Counted from the stretch's first letter, positions 31,426 to 40,444 are shown. The stretch: DNA of 64,000 nucleotides from Massilia oculi (GCF_003143515.1 NZ_CP029343.1:4650001-4714000), one strand, 5' to 3'. The notes: a model not told the origin generated them from the sequence alone. Numbers and translations: made by a program.

Positions 31426-32025
31426 ATGATGGCGACCAAGCGTGCGGTCTGCCCGACCTGCCTGCGGGCGCAGTCGGCCTGCATCTGCCACTGGATCGCG
31501 CCGGTGTCGCCCCAGGCCGCGCTGCTGGTATTGCTGCATCCGCTCGAAGTCGGCAATGCCAAGAACAGCGGGAGATTGCTGCACCTGAGCGTGGCCGGCA
31601 GCGGGCTGGCGGTCGGTGAAATATTCGATGCGGAGGTACTGGAAGGCCTGCTGCATGCCGATGGACGCACGCCGGTACTGCTGTATCCGCAGACGCCGGA
31701 TGACCGGAATGTGCCACCCCCGCCGGCGCTTCCTTCGCTGCCGCCGTCCTCGCTGCGCCTGGTCGTGCTCGACGCCACCTGGCGCAAGAGCCGCAAGATG
31801 CTGTACCTGAATCCGGCTCTGCAGAGGTTGCCGCGACTCGCGCTGAGCGACGTGGCGCCGTCCAGTTACCGCATCCGCAAGGCGCATGCGCCGCATCAGC
31901 TGTCGAGCCTGGAAGCGGCGGCGCAGGCGCTGGGCCAGCTCGAAGGCGATGGCGGGCGGTACGGGGCGCTGCTGGATGCCTTCGATGGGTTTGTTTCGCA
32001 ACAGGCATTGTACGCGCGCGCTTGA
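31426..32025 (+). CDS. DTW-domain tRNA-uridine aminocarboxypropyltransferase
   Basis: A 199-residue DTW-domain protein of the TapT/TuaA group, which adds the 3-amino-3-carboxypropyl group from SAM to a tRNA uridine (acp3U). It begins with cysteine pairs CPTCLRAQSACIC and has LLHPLEVGNAKNSGRLLH and the signature LDATWRKSRKML followed by PSSYRIRKAH. A second ATG follows the first directly. It starts seven bases after the efflux operon and may be read from the same transcript. Confidence 0.87.
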   Translation: MMATKRAVCPTCLRAQSACICHWIAPVSPQAALLVLLHPLEVGNAKNSGRLLHLSVAGSGLAVGEIFDAEVLEGLLHADGRTPVLLYPQTPDDRNVPPPPALPSLPPSSLRLVVLDATWRKSRKMLYLNPALQRLPRLALSDVAPSSYRIRKAHAPHQLSSLEAAAQALGQLEGDGGRYGALLDAFDGFVSQQALYARA

Positions 32026-32049
32026 ATTCGGGACCGCAGCGGCGTAATA

Positions 32050-32069
32050 TACTGTACAAACATACAGTA
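32050..32069. promoter_or_regulatory. LexA (SOS) box
   Basis: TACTGTACAAACATACAGTA, with the perfect CTGT-N8-ACAG core and flanking TA/TA symmetry. It lies 15 bases before the ATG of the radical SAM gene, where bound LexA would overlap the promoter or start region. Confidence 0.85.
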
Positions 32070-32083
32070 TTGGAGCGCCAGCC

Positions 32084-33262
32084 ATGGGCACCATCGATTT
32101 TCCACTCCAGCGCGAACCGTTCGACGACGGGGACGTCGCCGCTGCGCCGTCGCCGCCGCCGCTCGCGCGCAAGGGGCGTGGCGCGGTGTCGAACCTGCAA
32201 GGCCGCTACGAGGTCAACGGCCGTGAGCGCTTCGACGACGGCTGGGCGGTCGATGACGATGAAGCGCCTGTCTTCAAGACCGTGGTCACTGACGAGACCG
32301 CCAAAAGCATCCTGTCGCGCAATACTTCTCCAGATATCCCGTTCAGCGTCTCGCTCAATCCTTATCGCGGCTGCGAGCACGGCTGCATCTATTGCTTCGC
32401 GCGGCCGACGCACAGCTACCTCGGCCTGTCGCCCGGGCTCGATTTCGAGAGCCGCCTGTTCGCCAAGGTCAATGCGCCCGAGCTGCTGCGGCGCGAGCTG
32501 GCCAAACCCGGCTACGTGCCCGAGCACATCGCCATCGGCGTCAACACCGATGCCTACCAGCCGTGCGAACGCGAGCGCAAGCTGACGCGGTCGGTGCTTG
32601 AAGTACTGGCCGAATGCCGCCATCCGGCCGGGCTGATCACCAAATCCTCGCTGATCGAGCGCGACATCGACATCCTGGCGCCGATGGCCGCGAAGGGTCT
32701 GGCCTGCGCCGCCATCACGCTCACCACGCTCGACGCGGAGATTTCACGCACGCTGGAACCGCGCGCGGCCGCGCCGATGCGGCGGCTGCGCACCATCCGC
32801 ACGCTCACCGACGCCGGCATCCCGGTGAGCGTGAGCGTGGCGCCGATCATTCCTTTCGTGACCGAACCCGAGATCGAGCGCATCCTGGAGGCGGCGCGCG
32901 ACGCCGGCGCGGTCGGCGCCCACTACACGGTGCTGCGCCTGCCGCACGAGGTGAATCCGCTGTTCCAGGAGTGGTTGCAGGCGCACTTCCCGGACCGCGC
33001 GCAGCGGGTGATGAACCGCATCCGCGAGATGCGGGGCGGCAAGGACTACGACAGCGATTTCGCCACCCGCATGAAGGGCGACGGCGTGTGGGCCGACCTG
33101 ATCCGGCAGCGTTTCGAGAAGGCGTCCGAGCGGCTCGGGTTTTCGGACCTGCGTGGGCGATTCGGACGGCTCGATGGGTCGCAGTTCAGGCGGCCGCTGG
33201 TGGTGCCACCAGCGGCCGGCAGGCAGAGTGCTGGCGCTGGCGGCCAGCTGGATCTGTTCTAG
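32084..33262 (+). CDS. PA0069-family radical SAM protein, SOS-controlled
   Basis: Radical SAM enzyme of 392 residues. The 4Fe-4S cysteines are Cys97, Cys101 and Cys104 in RGCEHGCIYCFARPTH, followed by the TIM-barrel core (VNTDAYQPCER; LITKSSLIERDIDIL). The CxxxCxxC pattern and the surrounding sequence resemble the spore photoproduct lyase SplB-like group named after PA0069. The reaction is unknown; a DNA-repair or nucleotide-related role is suggested by the family link and by the LexA box directly upstream. It stands alone between the DTW gene and the convergent nicotinate cluster. Confidence 0.87.
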   Translation: MGTIDFPLQREPFDDGDVAAAPSPPPLARKGRGAVSNLQGRYEVNGRERFDDGWAVDDDEAPVFKTVVTDETAKSILSRNTSPDIPFSVSLNPYRGCEHGCIYCFARPTHSYLGLSPGLDFESRLFAKVNAPELLRRELAKPGYVPEHIAIGVNTDAYQPCERERKLTRSVLEVLAECRHPAGLITKSSLIERDIDILAPMAAKGLACAAITLTTLDAEISRTLEPRAAAPMRRLRTIRTLTDAGIPVSVSVAPIIPFVTEPEIERILEAARDAGAVGAHYTVLRLPHEVNPLFQEWLQAHFPDRAQRVMNRIREMRGGKDYDSDFATRMKGDGVWADLIRQRFEKASERLGFSDLRGRFGRLDGSQFRRPLVVPPAAGRQSAGAGGQLDLF

Positions 33263-33389
33263 TCATCGCCAGCGCGCTGTGCGAGAGTCGCTTTCAGTCC
33301 ACTTGCAGCGAGTGTGGTCTTGCCGAGGCCGAGGCCGGGATTGGGATCGATCCGCGTGGCGCTCGCTTGCGCCATGCGGTCTGGCCTGG

Positions 33390-36302
33390 TCAGTGTTTCG
33401 GCTGGCGGCGCCCTGCCGCGACCCGTTCTTCAACGTCGGTCCAGGCCGGCTTGTCCGGCGCGAAGGTAGTGCGCAGGTAGTGCAGCAGGTCGCGTACCTG
33501 GGCATCGCTCAAGCTGTTGGCGAAGCCCGGCATGTAGCCCAGGTCGGCATTTGCCGGCTCCGGTATGCCGTGCAGGATCACCTTGACCAGGTTGTCCGGC
33601 GTGTCGGCATGGACGTTGGTGTTTACCTTGAGCGACGGGCGTACACCGAACAGGGCGGGGCCACTGCCCTCGATATGGCAGGCGGCGCAGGCGCCGGTGA
33701 ACAGGCGCTTGCCGCTGGCGGTGTCGATCGATTGAGGCGCGCCGGCTGCCGCCGGGACTGGAGCCGGAGCCGGCTCGGGCCTGTCCGCGGCCGTGGCCCT
33801 GGCCGCCGGAGGCCGGCCAAGCGACGCGATGTAGTGCGCGATCGCGCGTACGTCCTCGGCCGGCAGTTGGCCGAGCTCGCTCACCACCGGCGCCATTGGT
33901 CCAGCGGCAACGCCGTGGCGCGCCGAGAAGCCGGTGCGCAAATATGCAAACAGTTCGTCCTCGGTCCAGGGCTGGGGCGACTTCGACGATGCCGTGAGCG
34001 ACGGCGCGTCCCATCCGTCCACCACGCCGCCGCTCAAGTGATACAAGCCTTTTTTTTCGGCGCCCAACGCATTGCGCGGAGAATGGCAGGCGGCGCAATG
34101 GCCGGCGCCTTCGACCAGATAGGCGCCGCGGTTCCACATCACCGAGCGGTCGGGGTCTGGCTGGTACACCTCGGGTTTGTGGAACAGCAGCTTCCATCCC
34201 GACAGCAGCGGACGCAGGTTGAAGGGGAAGCGCAGGCTCGACTCGGGCACCTTGCTCTCGACCGCCGGCTGCGCCATCAGGTAGGCATACAGCGCCTGCA
34301 TGTCGGGCTCGGTCATCTTCGCGTAGGCGGTGTAGGGAAAGGCCGGGTAGAGATTGCGGCCGTCGCGATGCACGCCTTCGCGCATGGCGCGCTCGAAGGC
34401 GGCGTACGACCAGTTGCCGATGCCGGTGGCCGGGTCCGGCGTGATATTGGTGGTGTAGATCGTGCCGAACGGCGTGTCCAGCGCATGTCCGCCGGCATTC
34501 GGGATGCCGCCACCGGGCGCTGTATGGCATACCATGCAATCGCCGGCCAGGGCTACCAGGCGCCCACGTTCGATGGTCGCCGCCGAATACAGGTTCGGGT
34601 CGGGCGGCGGGATCGGGGCGATGGCCGGGCGCCAGGGCAGGGCCAGCGACAGCGTCGCCCCGAGCGCTGCGGCCGCGCCGCCCAGCCAGCCGGCAGTGCG
34701 CCAGCGGCGCTTCGCGGGCGGCGCTGCGCGCTCGGCGAGGGCCAGCCTGACTTGGGCGCCGGAAAATGGCGCCTCGCGCAGGCGCACGCCGGTGGCATCG
34801 AAAATGGCGTTCGCGACCGCCGCCGCGGCAGGCAGCGTGAAGGCGCCGCCCGCCTTGAGCTGAACCTCGGGTGACGGCAGGGACGCGGCTTCCCTTGGCG
34901 TGTCAGGAACGGAAGGGCGGTGGGTGGTGATGGCGCCCGGAGGCACCCGCGCATCGTTGTTCGCCCAGGCGTCCACGCCGGCATCCGGTGCGATCAGCCG
35001 CGCCATGGCCTCGCGCGCCTGTTCGTCGAGCGCGCGGCGGGCGGCCGGCGGCAGGGCGGCGTCGGCCGCCGCGTCCTGTACATCGTGGCCGGCGATGGCG
35101 CGCGTCACGCTCAATTCTCCCGAGGCCGGATCGTAGGCGACTTCGGCCACCCAGGCCGACCAGCTCTGGACCGGTTGCGGCGCCTGCTCGATCGTGCTGG
35201 CATAGGCGAAGCCGCGTCCGTGCATCACCGGGCCAGGAGATGGGCTGGGGCTGCGCGCGCCCCGCGCCTGCCAGGCGGCGGCCTGGCTCACCAAACGGAT
35301 CAGGCGCGCCCCGGTTGGGTCGGGCAGGTGCGCGAGCCGGTAGGCGACCGGATCGTGCCCGCCGTGGCGCGCCACCTCGTCGAAGAAGGATTCCTGGGCA
35401 AAGACCGCCGCCGCGGCGGGCGTGGCCGCGCCGTCGCCGCTGCTGCTGATCTCGACCGCATCCCAGGCGTAGGGCGGCTGCAGCGCGTCCAGCGGTGCGA
35501 TGTCGGCGTCGTCGATCGGATGGGGGCGCTCGGTCAGCAGCCAGGCCAGCGGCGGGGCGGGCCTGGCCTGGACCAGGTTCAGGCGGTAGCGCTCGAGCCG
35601 TCCGGCGCCGACGCCAACGCGCGCGCCGGCCTGCAGCAGCGTGGGCTGGCCGGCGTCGATGCCGCTCTCCAGCACCAGCGACAGCGCGGCCCTGCAATGC
35701 AGGGATAGCAGGGCCGCGACGCCGGCGCCATTGGCGGCATCGCGGGCTTCCTGGTCCGATTGCGGCGGGCGCGGGCTGCGCACTTGGACCAGGTCGGGCG
35801 GCAGCTGCAGCAGCACGGCCAGCGCCGGCCCGATCTGGCCCGGATTGCCGTAGGGGAGATCGACGCAGACGCCCGGCCCCATCGGCCTGGCCAGGATGGT
35901 CAGCGTGGCCGCCCCGCTCGCGGCTGGCGCGCCTTGCCAGCGGTATTGCGCCGTCAGCAGGTCGGGAGCGTCGCCGGCGTCCATGCCGCGCTGCAGCAGG
36001 ACCTTGCGTTGCCGCTGTTGCGGCAAGCCGTCGCCGGGGGGCGCGTACCGCCAGCGGATGCGCGCCAGCGGCCGGGCGGCGCGCGCCGCCTCATCCGATT
36101 CGGCGATCACCGCCACCAGGTGTCTGCGCACGAAGACCTCGCGCACGCCGGGGCGCGACAGCGCCGCAGCCGTATCGATGCGCTGCAGGCGTGCGCCGCA
36201 ATATCGTTCGCCGTTCCAGTCGAGCACGGGCGGCAGGATCAGGCGCGCGTGCAGCCCGGGCAGGGCGCCAGAAACGGGTACCGGTTCAGCGACGGACGGC
36301 AT
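33390..36302 (-). CDS. NicB-like protein: degenerate Mo-domain fused to triheme cytochrome c
   Basis: A 970-residue protein related to the nicotinate dehydrogenase subunit NicB. Residues about 1-530 resemble the xanthine-dehydrogenase-type Mo domain but begin only where residue 224 of the intact Mo subunit (40516-42789) begins, so the first Mo segment is absent. The site aligned to that protein's catalytic Glu713 is Gly486 (LKAGGAFTLP), and the GCYGRN pterin loop is not recognisable. A membrane segment lies near 545-565 and three cytochrome c motifs follow: CMVCH (589-593), CAACH (736-740) and CAACH (872-876). Its likely role is to take electrons from NicA to the respiratory chain. It overlaps nicA by one base (TGATG). 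Confidence 0.85.
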   Translation of the reverse strand: MPSVAEPVPVSGALPGLHARLILPPVLDWNGERYCGARLQRIDTAAALSRPGVREVFVRRHLVAVIAESDEAARAARPLARIRWRYAPPGDGLPQQRQRKVLLQRGMDAGDAPDLLTAQYRWQGAPAASGAATLTILARPMGPGVCVDLPYGNPGQIGPALAVLLQLPPDLVQVRSPRPPQSDQEARDAANGAGVAALLSLHCRAALSLVLESGIDAGQPTLLQAGARVGVGAGRLERYRLNLVQARPAPPLAWLLTERPHPIDDADIAPLDALQPPYAWDAVEISSSGDGAATPAAAAVFAQESFFDEVARHGGHDPVAYRLAHLPDPTGARLIRLVSQAAAWQARGARSPSPSPGPVMHGRGFAYASTIEQAPQPVQSWSAWVAEVAYDPASGELSVTRAIAGHDVQDAAADAALPPAARRALDEQAREAMARLIAPDAGVDAWANNDARVPPGAITTHRPSVPDTPREAASLPSPEVQLKAGGAFTLPAAAAVANAIFDATGVRLREAPFSGAQVRLALAERAAPPAKRRWRTAGWLGGAAAALGATLSLALPWRPAIAPIPPPDPNLYSAATIERGRLVALAGDCMVCHTAPGGGIPNAGGHALDTPFGTIYTTNITPDPATGIGNWSYAAFERAMREGVHRDGRNLYPAFPYTAYAKMTEPDMQALYAYLMAQPAVESKVPESSLRFPFNLRPLLSGWKLLFHKPEVYQPDPDRSVMWNRGAYLVEGAGHCAACHSPRNALGAEKKGLYHLSGGVVDGWDAPSLTASSKSPQPWTEDELFAYLRTGFSARHGVAAGPMAPVVSELGQLPAEDVRAIAHYIASLGRPPAARATAADRPEPAPAPVPAAAGAPQSIDTASGKRLFTGACAACHIEGSGPALFGVRPSLKVNTNVHADTPDNLVKVILHGIPEPANADLGYMPGFANSLSDAQVRDLLHYLRTTFAPDKPAWTDVEERVAAGRRQPKH

Positions 36303-36793
36303 CAGCGTGCGCTTTCCCTGGTCAGTTCGACGGCGCGCAGCGCGCAGCGCATGATCTCGACATGGGTGCCGCAGCGGCACAGGTTGAAATCCAGTTCGGC
36401 GCGAATCTCTTGCTCGCTCGCGTCGGGTGAGCGCAGCAGCAGCGCCTTGAGCGTCATGATCATGCCGTTCATGCAGTAGCCGCATTGCGCGCCCTGTTCG
36501 TCGATGAAGGCCTGCTGCACCGGGTCGAGCCGGCCATCCTGTTCCAGGCCGTCGAGCGTCGTCACCGAGCGCCGCGCCACGCCCGCCAGCGGAATCACGC
36601 AGGACCGCGCCGCGACGCCGTCGACCAGCACCGTGCAGGCGCCGCACTCGCCCAGGCCGCAGCCGAACTTGGGACCGTTCAGGCACAGGTCGTTGCGCAG
36701 GACATACAGCAGGGGTGCGTCACCCGGAATGTCCAGTGTGTGCGGCTGGCCGTTGACGACGAGCGCGATCGGGTTGGTGGTGTGTAGAGTCAT
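36302..36793 (-). CDS. nicA: Nicotinate dehydrogenase 2Fe-2S subunit NicA
   Basis: Iron-sulphur subunit (163 residues) of the nicotinate hydroxylase that makes 6-hydroxynicotinate. It has the plant-type 2Fe-2S site (FGCGLGECGACTVLVDG) and the C-terminal helical 2Fe-2S site (CGYCMNGMI and CRCGTH), as in xanthine dehydrogenase-type small subunits. Start MTLHTTNPIALV at 36793; an open extension to 36877 is unlike the family. It is translationally coupled to the cytochrome-fused subunit and divergent from nicE, with operator-like repeats in the shared 309-base gap. Confidence 0.9.
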   Translation of the reverse strand: MTLHTTNPIALVVNGQPHTLDIPGDAPLLYVLRNDLCLNGPKFGCGLGECGACTVLVDGVAARSCVIPLAGVARRSVTTLDGLEQDGRLDPVQQAFIDEQGAQCGYCMNGMIMTLKALLLRSPDASEQEIRAELDFNLCRCGTHVEIMRCALRAVELTRESAR

Positions 36794-36851
36794 GAGCAGC
36801 GACAGTGTATTGCACGGCGGCGCAATGGGTTGGCACAAAAGATGAAAACGA

Positions 36852-36859
36852 GTGTACAC
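36852..36859. promoter_or_regulatory. GTGTACAC palindrome, candidate NicR-related site (nicA side)
   Basis: Perfect 8-bp palindrome GTGTACAC, 59 bases before the nicA ATG. The same octamer occurs at 45562-45569 upstream of nicC. The flanking arms do not match the longer TATAGTG consensus well, so it may be a variant or a different site. Confidence 0.45.
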
Positions 36860-37037
36860 GATGGAAAATTCCAGCACAATGGATAGATGCCAGCGTGCCG
36901 CATCATGCTGTAATGCAGTGCGGATCGATGGCCATCGATCCCGAAAATGGTGCTTCGCCGCATGGAAATAGGGAATCTCAGGCCACGCGCACCGTACCCG
37001 CGAAATCCTTATTGCAAAACTCCGGAAAGTGGTTAAC

Positions 37038-37055
37038 TATAGTGTGTGCACTATA
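37038..37055. promoter_or_regulatory. Candidate NicR operator at nicE promoter
   Basis: TATAGTG-TGTG-CACTATA, a perfect 7-4-7 inverted repeat, overlapping a possible -10 element 48 bases before the nicE start. Related copies at 44094, 44261 and 45388 mark the other promoters of the cluster. Assignment to the MarR protein of the cluster is inference. Confidence 0.7.
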
Positions 37056-37102
37056 AATCGCGCCTTCCGGTGGAGGGCGTGCACCACCAAGGAGATCATC
37101 GT

Positions 37103-37858
37103 ATGCAGCAGCGTCTTTACCGTATCGGACAAATCGTCCCGAGTTCCAACACCACCATGGAAACCGAGATCCCGGCCATGCTCACGGCGCGCCAGGCGAT
37201 CCGCCCCGAACGCTTCACCTTCCACTCCAGCCGCATGCGCATGAAGAAAGTGGTCAAGGAAGAGCTGGCGGCGATGGACGGCGAATCCGACCGCTGCGCC
37301 GTCGAGCTGAGCGACGCCCGGGTCGACGTGCTGGGTTATGCCTGCCTGGTGGCGATCATGGCGATGGGGCGCGGCTACCATCGCGCCTCCGAAGAGCGCC
37401 TGACCGCCCACACCGCCGCCAACGGCGCCGATGCGCCGGTGGTCACCAGCGCCGGCGCCCTGATCGACGCCCTGAAGGTGATTGGCGCCAACAAGATCGT
37501 GGTCGTCGCCCCTTACATGAAACCGTTGACCGAACTGGTGGTCGACTACATCCGCCACGAAGGTTTCGACGTGCTCGACTACCGCGCGCTCGAGATTCCC
37601 GACAATCTCGACGTGGCGCGCCACGACCCGGCCAACCTCCCAGCCATCGTGGCCCAGATGGATACCAGCCAGGTCGATGCGATCGTGCTGTCGGCCTGCG
37701 TGCAGATGCCGTCACTGCCGGTGATCGCGCAGGTCGAGGCGATGACCGGCAAGCCGGTGATCACCGCCGCCGTCGCCACCACCTACGCCATGCTCAAGCG
37801 CCTGCAGCTTGACCGCATCGTGCCCGGCGCCGGCGCCCTGCTGTCCGGCGCGTACTGA
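37103..37858 (+). CDS. nicE: Maleate cis-trans isomerase NicE
   Basis: Converts maleate to fumarate, the last step of aerobic nicotinate breakdown. Asp/Glu racemase-like enzyme of 251 residues with the opening YRIGQIVPSSNTTMETEIPAML typical of maleate isomerase, catalytic Cys81 (VDVLGYACLVAIMAMG) and a second cysteine in AIVLSACVQMPSLPV. Start at 37103 has AAGGAG seven to eight bases upstream. It is first in a nicE-nicD-nicX-nicF run on this strand. Confidence 0.93.
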   Translation: MQQRLYRIGQIVPSSNTTMETEIPAMLTARQAIRPERFTFHSSRMRMKKVVKEELAAMDGESDRCAVELSDARVDVLGYACLVAIMAMGRGYHRASEERLTAHTAANGADAPVVTSAGALIDALKVIGANKIVVVAPYMKPLTELVVDYIRHEGFDVLDYRALEIPDNLDVARHDPANLPAIVAQMDTSQVDAIVLSACVQMPSLPVIAQVEAMTGKPVITAAVATTYAMLKRLQLDRIVPGAGALLSGAY

Positions 37859-37868
37859 GGAGGGGCGC

Positions 37869-38717
37869 ATGACCAGCACCTTCCCGAGCACCTTCCCGAG
37901 CACCTTCCTGTATGGCGGCAATGTCCACGCCAACGGCATCCGCCAGCATTACCTGCGCTACGGCGGCGCCGGCGGCGAACGGGCCGCGCGCGACGCGGTC
38001 GTCATCGTCCCCGGCATCACCAGCCCGGCCATCACCTGGGGCTTCGTGGGCGAGCGTTTCGGCCGGCACTTCGACACCTATGTGCTGGACGTGCGCGGCC
38101 GCGGCCTGTCGTCGGCCTCGGACGAACTCGATTATGGCCTGGATGCCCAGGCAGCCGACCTGGTCGCCTTCGCCGACGCACTCGGGCTGGACCGCTACGC
38201 GGTCGTGGGCCACTCGATGGGCGGCCGCATCGGCATCCGCGCCGCCGCCGGCAGGCCGCGCGGCTTGAGCAAGCTGGTGATCATCGATCCGCCGGTATCC
38301 GGCCCCGGCCGGCGCGCCTATCCCTCCAAGCTGCCGTGGTACGTCGACTCGATGCGGCTGGCGCGCGAAGGCTGTTCGCCGCAGCAGATGCGCGACTTCT
38401 GCCCGACCTGGACCGAGGAGCAGCTGCGCCTGCGCGCCGAATGGCTGCATACCTGCGACGAGCGCGCCGTGGTCGCCAGCTTCGAGGGCTTCCACGCCGA
38501 CGACATCCACCAGTACCTGCCGGCGCTGGCGCAGGACGTGATGCTGATGGTGGCGGCGCGCGGGGATGTGCTGCTGGCGGAGGACATCGAGGAGTTGCGC
38601 GCGCTGGTGCCTGGCTTGGCCGTCAGCCGGGTCGAGGATGCCGGCCACATGATCCCTTGGGATAACGAGGAAGGCTTCTACGCCGCGTTCGGCGACTTCC
38701 TGGGAGCGCGGCTGTGA
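37869..38717 (+). CDS. nicD: N-formylmaleamate deformylase NicD
   Basis: Alpha/beta hydrolase of 282 residues that removes formate from N-formylmaleamate to give maleamate. It has nucleophile GHSMGG, VLDVRGRGLSSASDELDYGLDAQAADLVAFADALGL typical of the NicD group and a late His in VEDAGHMIPWDN. The start at 37869 has a GAGGAGG ribosome site. Near the N-terminus is a 12-bp triple repeat giving STFPSTFPSTFLYGG. Ten bases after nicE. Confidence 0.9.
   Translation: MTSTFPSTFPSTFLYGGNVHANGIRQHYLRYGGAGGERAARDAVVIVPGITSPAITWGFVGERFGRHFDTYVLDVRGRGLSSASDELDYGLDAQAADLVAFADALGLDRYAVVGHSMGGRIGIRAAAGRPRGLSKLVIIDPPVSGPGRRAYPSKLPWYVDSMRLAREGCSPQQMRDFCPTWTEEQLRLRAEWLHTCDERAVVASFEGFHADDIHQYLPALAQDVMLMVAARGDVLLAEDIEELRALVPGLAVSRVEDAGHMIPWDNEEGFYAAFGDFLGARL
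37875..37910 (+). repeat. Three tandem 12-bp repeats inside nicD
   Basis: Three copies of AGCACCTTCCCG (the last with one change, CCTG) near the nicD 5' end encode Ser-Thr-Phe-Pro units. Copy-number change would keep the frame. Confidence 0.85.
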
Positions 38718-38759
38718 TGCCGGCAGTGTGCAAACCAACCGCAAACTAAGGAGAATGCA

Positions 38760-39824
38760 ATGGCCGTGAGCGACCATGACTTGATCGACGCCTGGAAACA
38801 TGTGCTGACCCTGTCGAAACTCGAACCGGGGCAGATCGTGACCGTGCTCACCAGCAGCACCACACATCCGCAGACGCTGTCGACCGCGCTCACCGCGGCC
38901 CAGCTGATGGGCGCGATGGTCAACCGGCTCGACCTGCCGCCGGTGAATGGCGAGAAGGCGCTGAGCCGCGACGCGCTGGCCTACCTCGGCACCACGCCGC
39001 TGACCGGCAACCGCGCCGCCATCGCCGCGCTCAAGGAAAGCGATCTTGTGCTCGACCTGATGACGCTGCTGTTCTCTCCCGAGCAGCACGACATCCTGGC
39101 GAGCGGCACCAAGATCCTGCTCGCGGTCGAGCCGCCCGAGGTGCTGGTGCGCATGGTGCCCCGCCTGGACGACAAGGAGCGCGTGGCGCAGGCCGCGCGC
39201 CGCTTCGAGGGCAAGAAGGAGATGCGCGTCACGTCCGCCGCCGGCACCGACCTGCGCTGCCCGCTGGGCGAGTTCCCGGTGATCCAGGAGTACGGCTTCG
39301 TCGACGCGCCGGGGCGCTGGGATCACTGGCCCAGCGGCTTCGTGCTGACCTGGCCCAACGAGCGCCAGACCAGCGGCACCCTGGTGATCGACCGCGGCGA
39401 CATCCTGTTGCCGATGAAGCGCTACGCGCAGGAGCCGATCCGCGTCACGGTGGAGCAGGGCTTCGTGCGCAGCATCGAAGGCGGGCTCGATGCCGAGCTG
39501 CTGAGCGAATACATGGCGTCGTTCGACGACCCGGAAGCGTATGCCATGTCGCACATCGGCTGGGGCCTGCAGCCGCGCGCGCAATGGACCACGCTGGCCA
39601 TGTACGACCGCGAGGCGACCATCGGCATGGATGCGCGCGCCTTCGAGGGCAACTTCCTGTTCTCGTTCGGTCCCAACAACGAAGCCGGCGGCACGCGCAC
39701 CACGGCCTGCCATATCGACATTCCGCTGCGCCGGTGCACGGTCAGCCTCGATGGCGACACCGTGGTCCGCGACGGCAAGGTGCTCGACGGCTTCACCTAT
39801 TCGACGGCGAAGGAGGGTGCATGA
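38760..39824 (+). CDS. nicX: 2,5-dihydroxypyridine 5,6-dioxygenase NicX
   Basis: Fe(II) ring-cleaving dioxygenase of 354 residues, close to the family length, that opens 2,5-dihydroxypyridine to N-formylmaleamate. The start carries TLSKLEPGQIVTVLTSSTTHPQT. The C-terminal metal ligands fit the family: His in AMSHIGWGL and the His-x-Asp pair in TACHIDIPLR. Start at 38760 with a GGAG ribosome site. The stop overlaps nicF (ATGA). Confidence 0.93.
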   Translation: MAVSDHDLIDAWKHVLTLSKLEPGQIVTVLTSSTTHPQTLSTALTAAQLMGAMVNRLDLPPVNGEKALSRDALAYLGTTPLTGNRAAIAALKESDLVLDLMTLLFSPEQHDILASGTKILLAVEPPEVLVRMVPRLDDKERVAQAARRFEGKKEMRVTSAAGTDLRCPLGEFPVIQEYGFVDAPGRWDHWPSGFVLTWPNERQTSGTLVIDRGDILLPMKRYAQEPIRVTVEQGFVRSIEGGLDAELLSEYMASFDDPEAYAMSHIGWGLQPRAQWTTLAMYDREATIGMDARAFEGNFLFSFGPNNEAGGTRTTACHIDIPLRRCTVSLDGDTVVRDGKVLDGFTYSTAKEGA

Positions 39825-40444
39825 GTCACCACGAGGCAGCCACCTACGAGCGCCAGGGCTTTGGCCAGTCGCTCGAGATGATCCCGCCGTTCGGCCTGCT
39901 GATCGTCGATTTCGTCAACAGCTTCGCCGATCCGCAAATTTTCGGCGGCGGCAACATCCCGCCAGCGATCGCGCGCACCGTGGGCTTGCTGGCGCATGCG
40001 CGCGTCCAGGGCTGGCCGGTGGCGCACAGCCGCATCGTGTTCGCCGACGATGACAGCGATCGTAATGTGTTCGGTCTCAAGGTCCCGGGCATGGTGACGC
40101 TCAAGGAAAACGATCCGGCCAGCGCCATCGTGCCCGAGCTGGCTCCGGCTCCAGGCGAGCTGGTGGTGCGCAAGACGGTGCCGTCGGCTTTCTTCGGCAC
40201 GGCGCTCGCACCGTGGCTGACGCAGCAAGGCGTGCGCACGCTGCTGGTGGCCGGGGCCGTGACCAGCGGATGCGTGCGCGCCAGCGTGGTCGACGCCATG
40301 TCCTGGGGCTTTCGGCCTCTGGTGGTATCCGATTGCGTGGGCGACCGCGCCATCGCGCCGCACGACGCCAGCCTGTTCGACATGGCGCAGAAATACGCCA
40401 CCGTGGCGCCGCTGGCCGAGGCGCTGTCCCTCACGACGCGCTAG
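39821..40444 (+). CDS. nicF: Maleamate amidohydrolase NicF
   Basis: Isochorismatase-family amidase of 207 residues that releases ammonia from maleamate to give maleate. The Asp-Lys-Cys triad is visible: LLIVDFVNSF, VVRKTVPSAFF and GAVTSGCVRASVVDAM. The start overlaps the nicX stop by four bases. Confidence 0.92.
   Translation: MSHHEAATYERQGFGQSLEMIPPFGLLIVDFVNSFADPQIFGGGNIPPAIARTVGLLAHARVQGWPVAHSRIVFADDDSDRNVFGLKVPGMVTLKENDPASAIVPELAPAPGELVVRKTVPSAFFGTALAPWLTQQGVRTLLVAGAVTSGCVRASVVDAMSWGFRPLVVSDCVGDRAIAPHDASLFDMAQKYATVAPLAEALSLTTR

Larger units (their letters stand above)
36794..37102. other. Divergent nicA-nicE control region
   Basis: No gene is seen. It holds a palindrome GTGTACAC (36852-36859) close to nicA and the strong 18-bp operator TATAGTG-TGTG-CACTATA (37038-37055) close to nicE. 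A possible nicE promoter, TTGCAA (37012-37017), 17 bases, AACTAT (37035-37040), is overlapped by that operator. The nicE ribosome site AAGGAG is at 37089-37094. Confidence 0.7.

Noticed and set aside
37875..37910. CRISPR-like repeats
   Set aside because: The only short tandem repeats are three in-frame 12-bp units inside nicD; there are no spacers or cas genes anywhere in the window.
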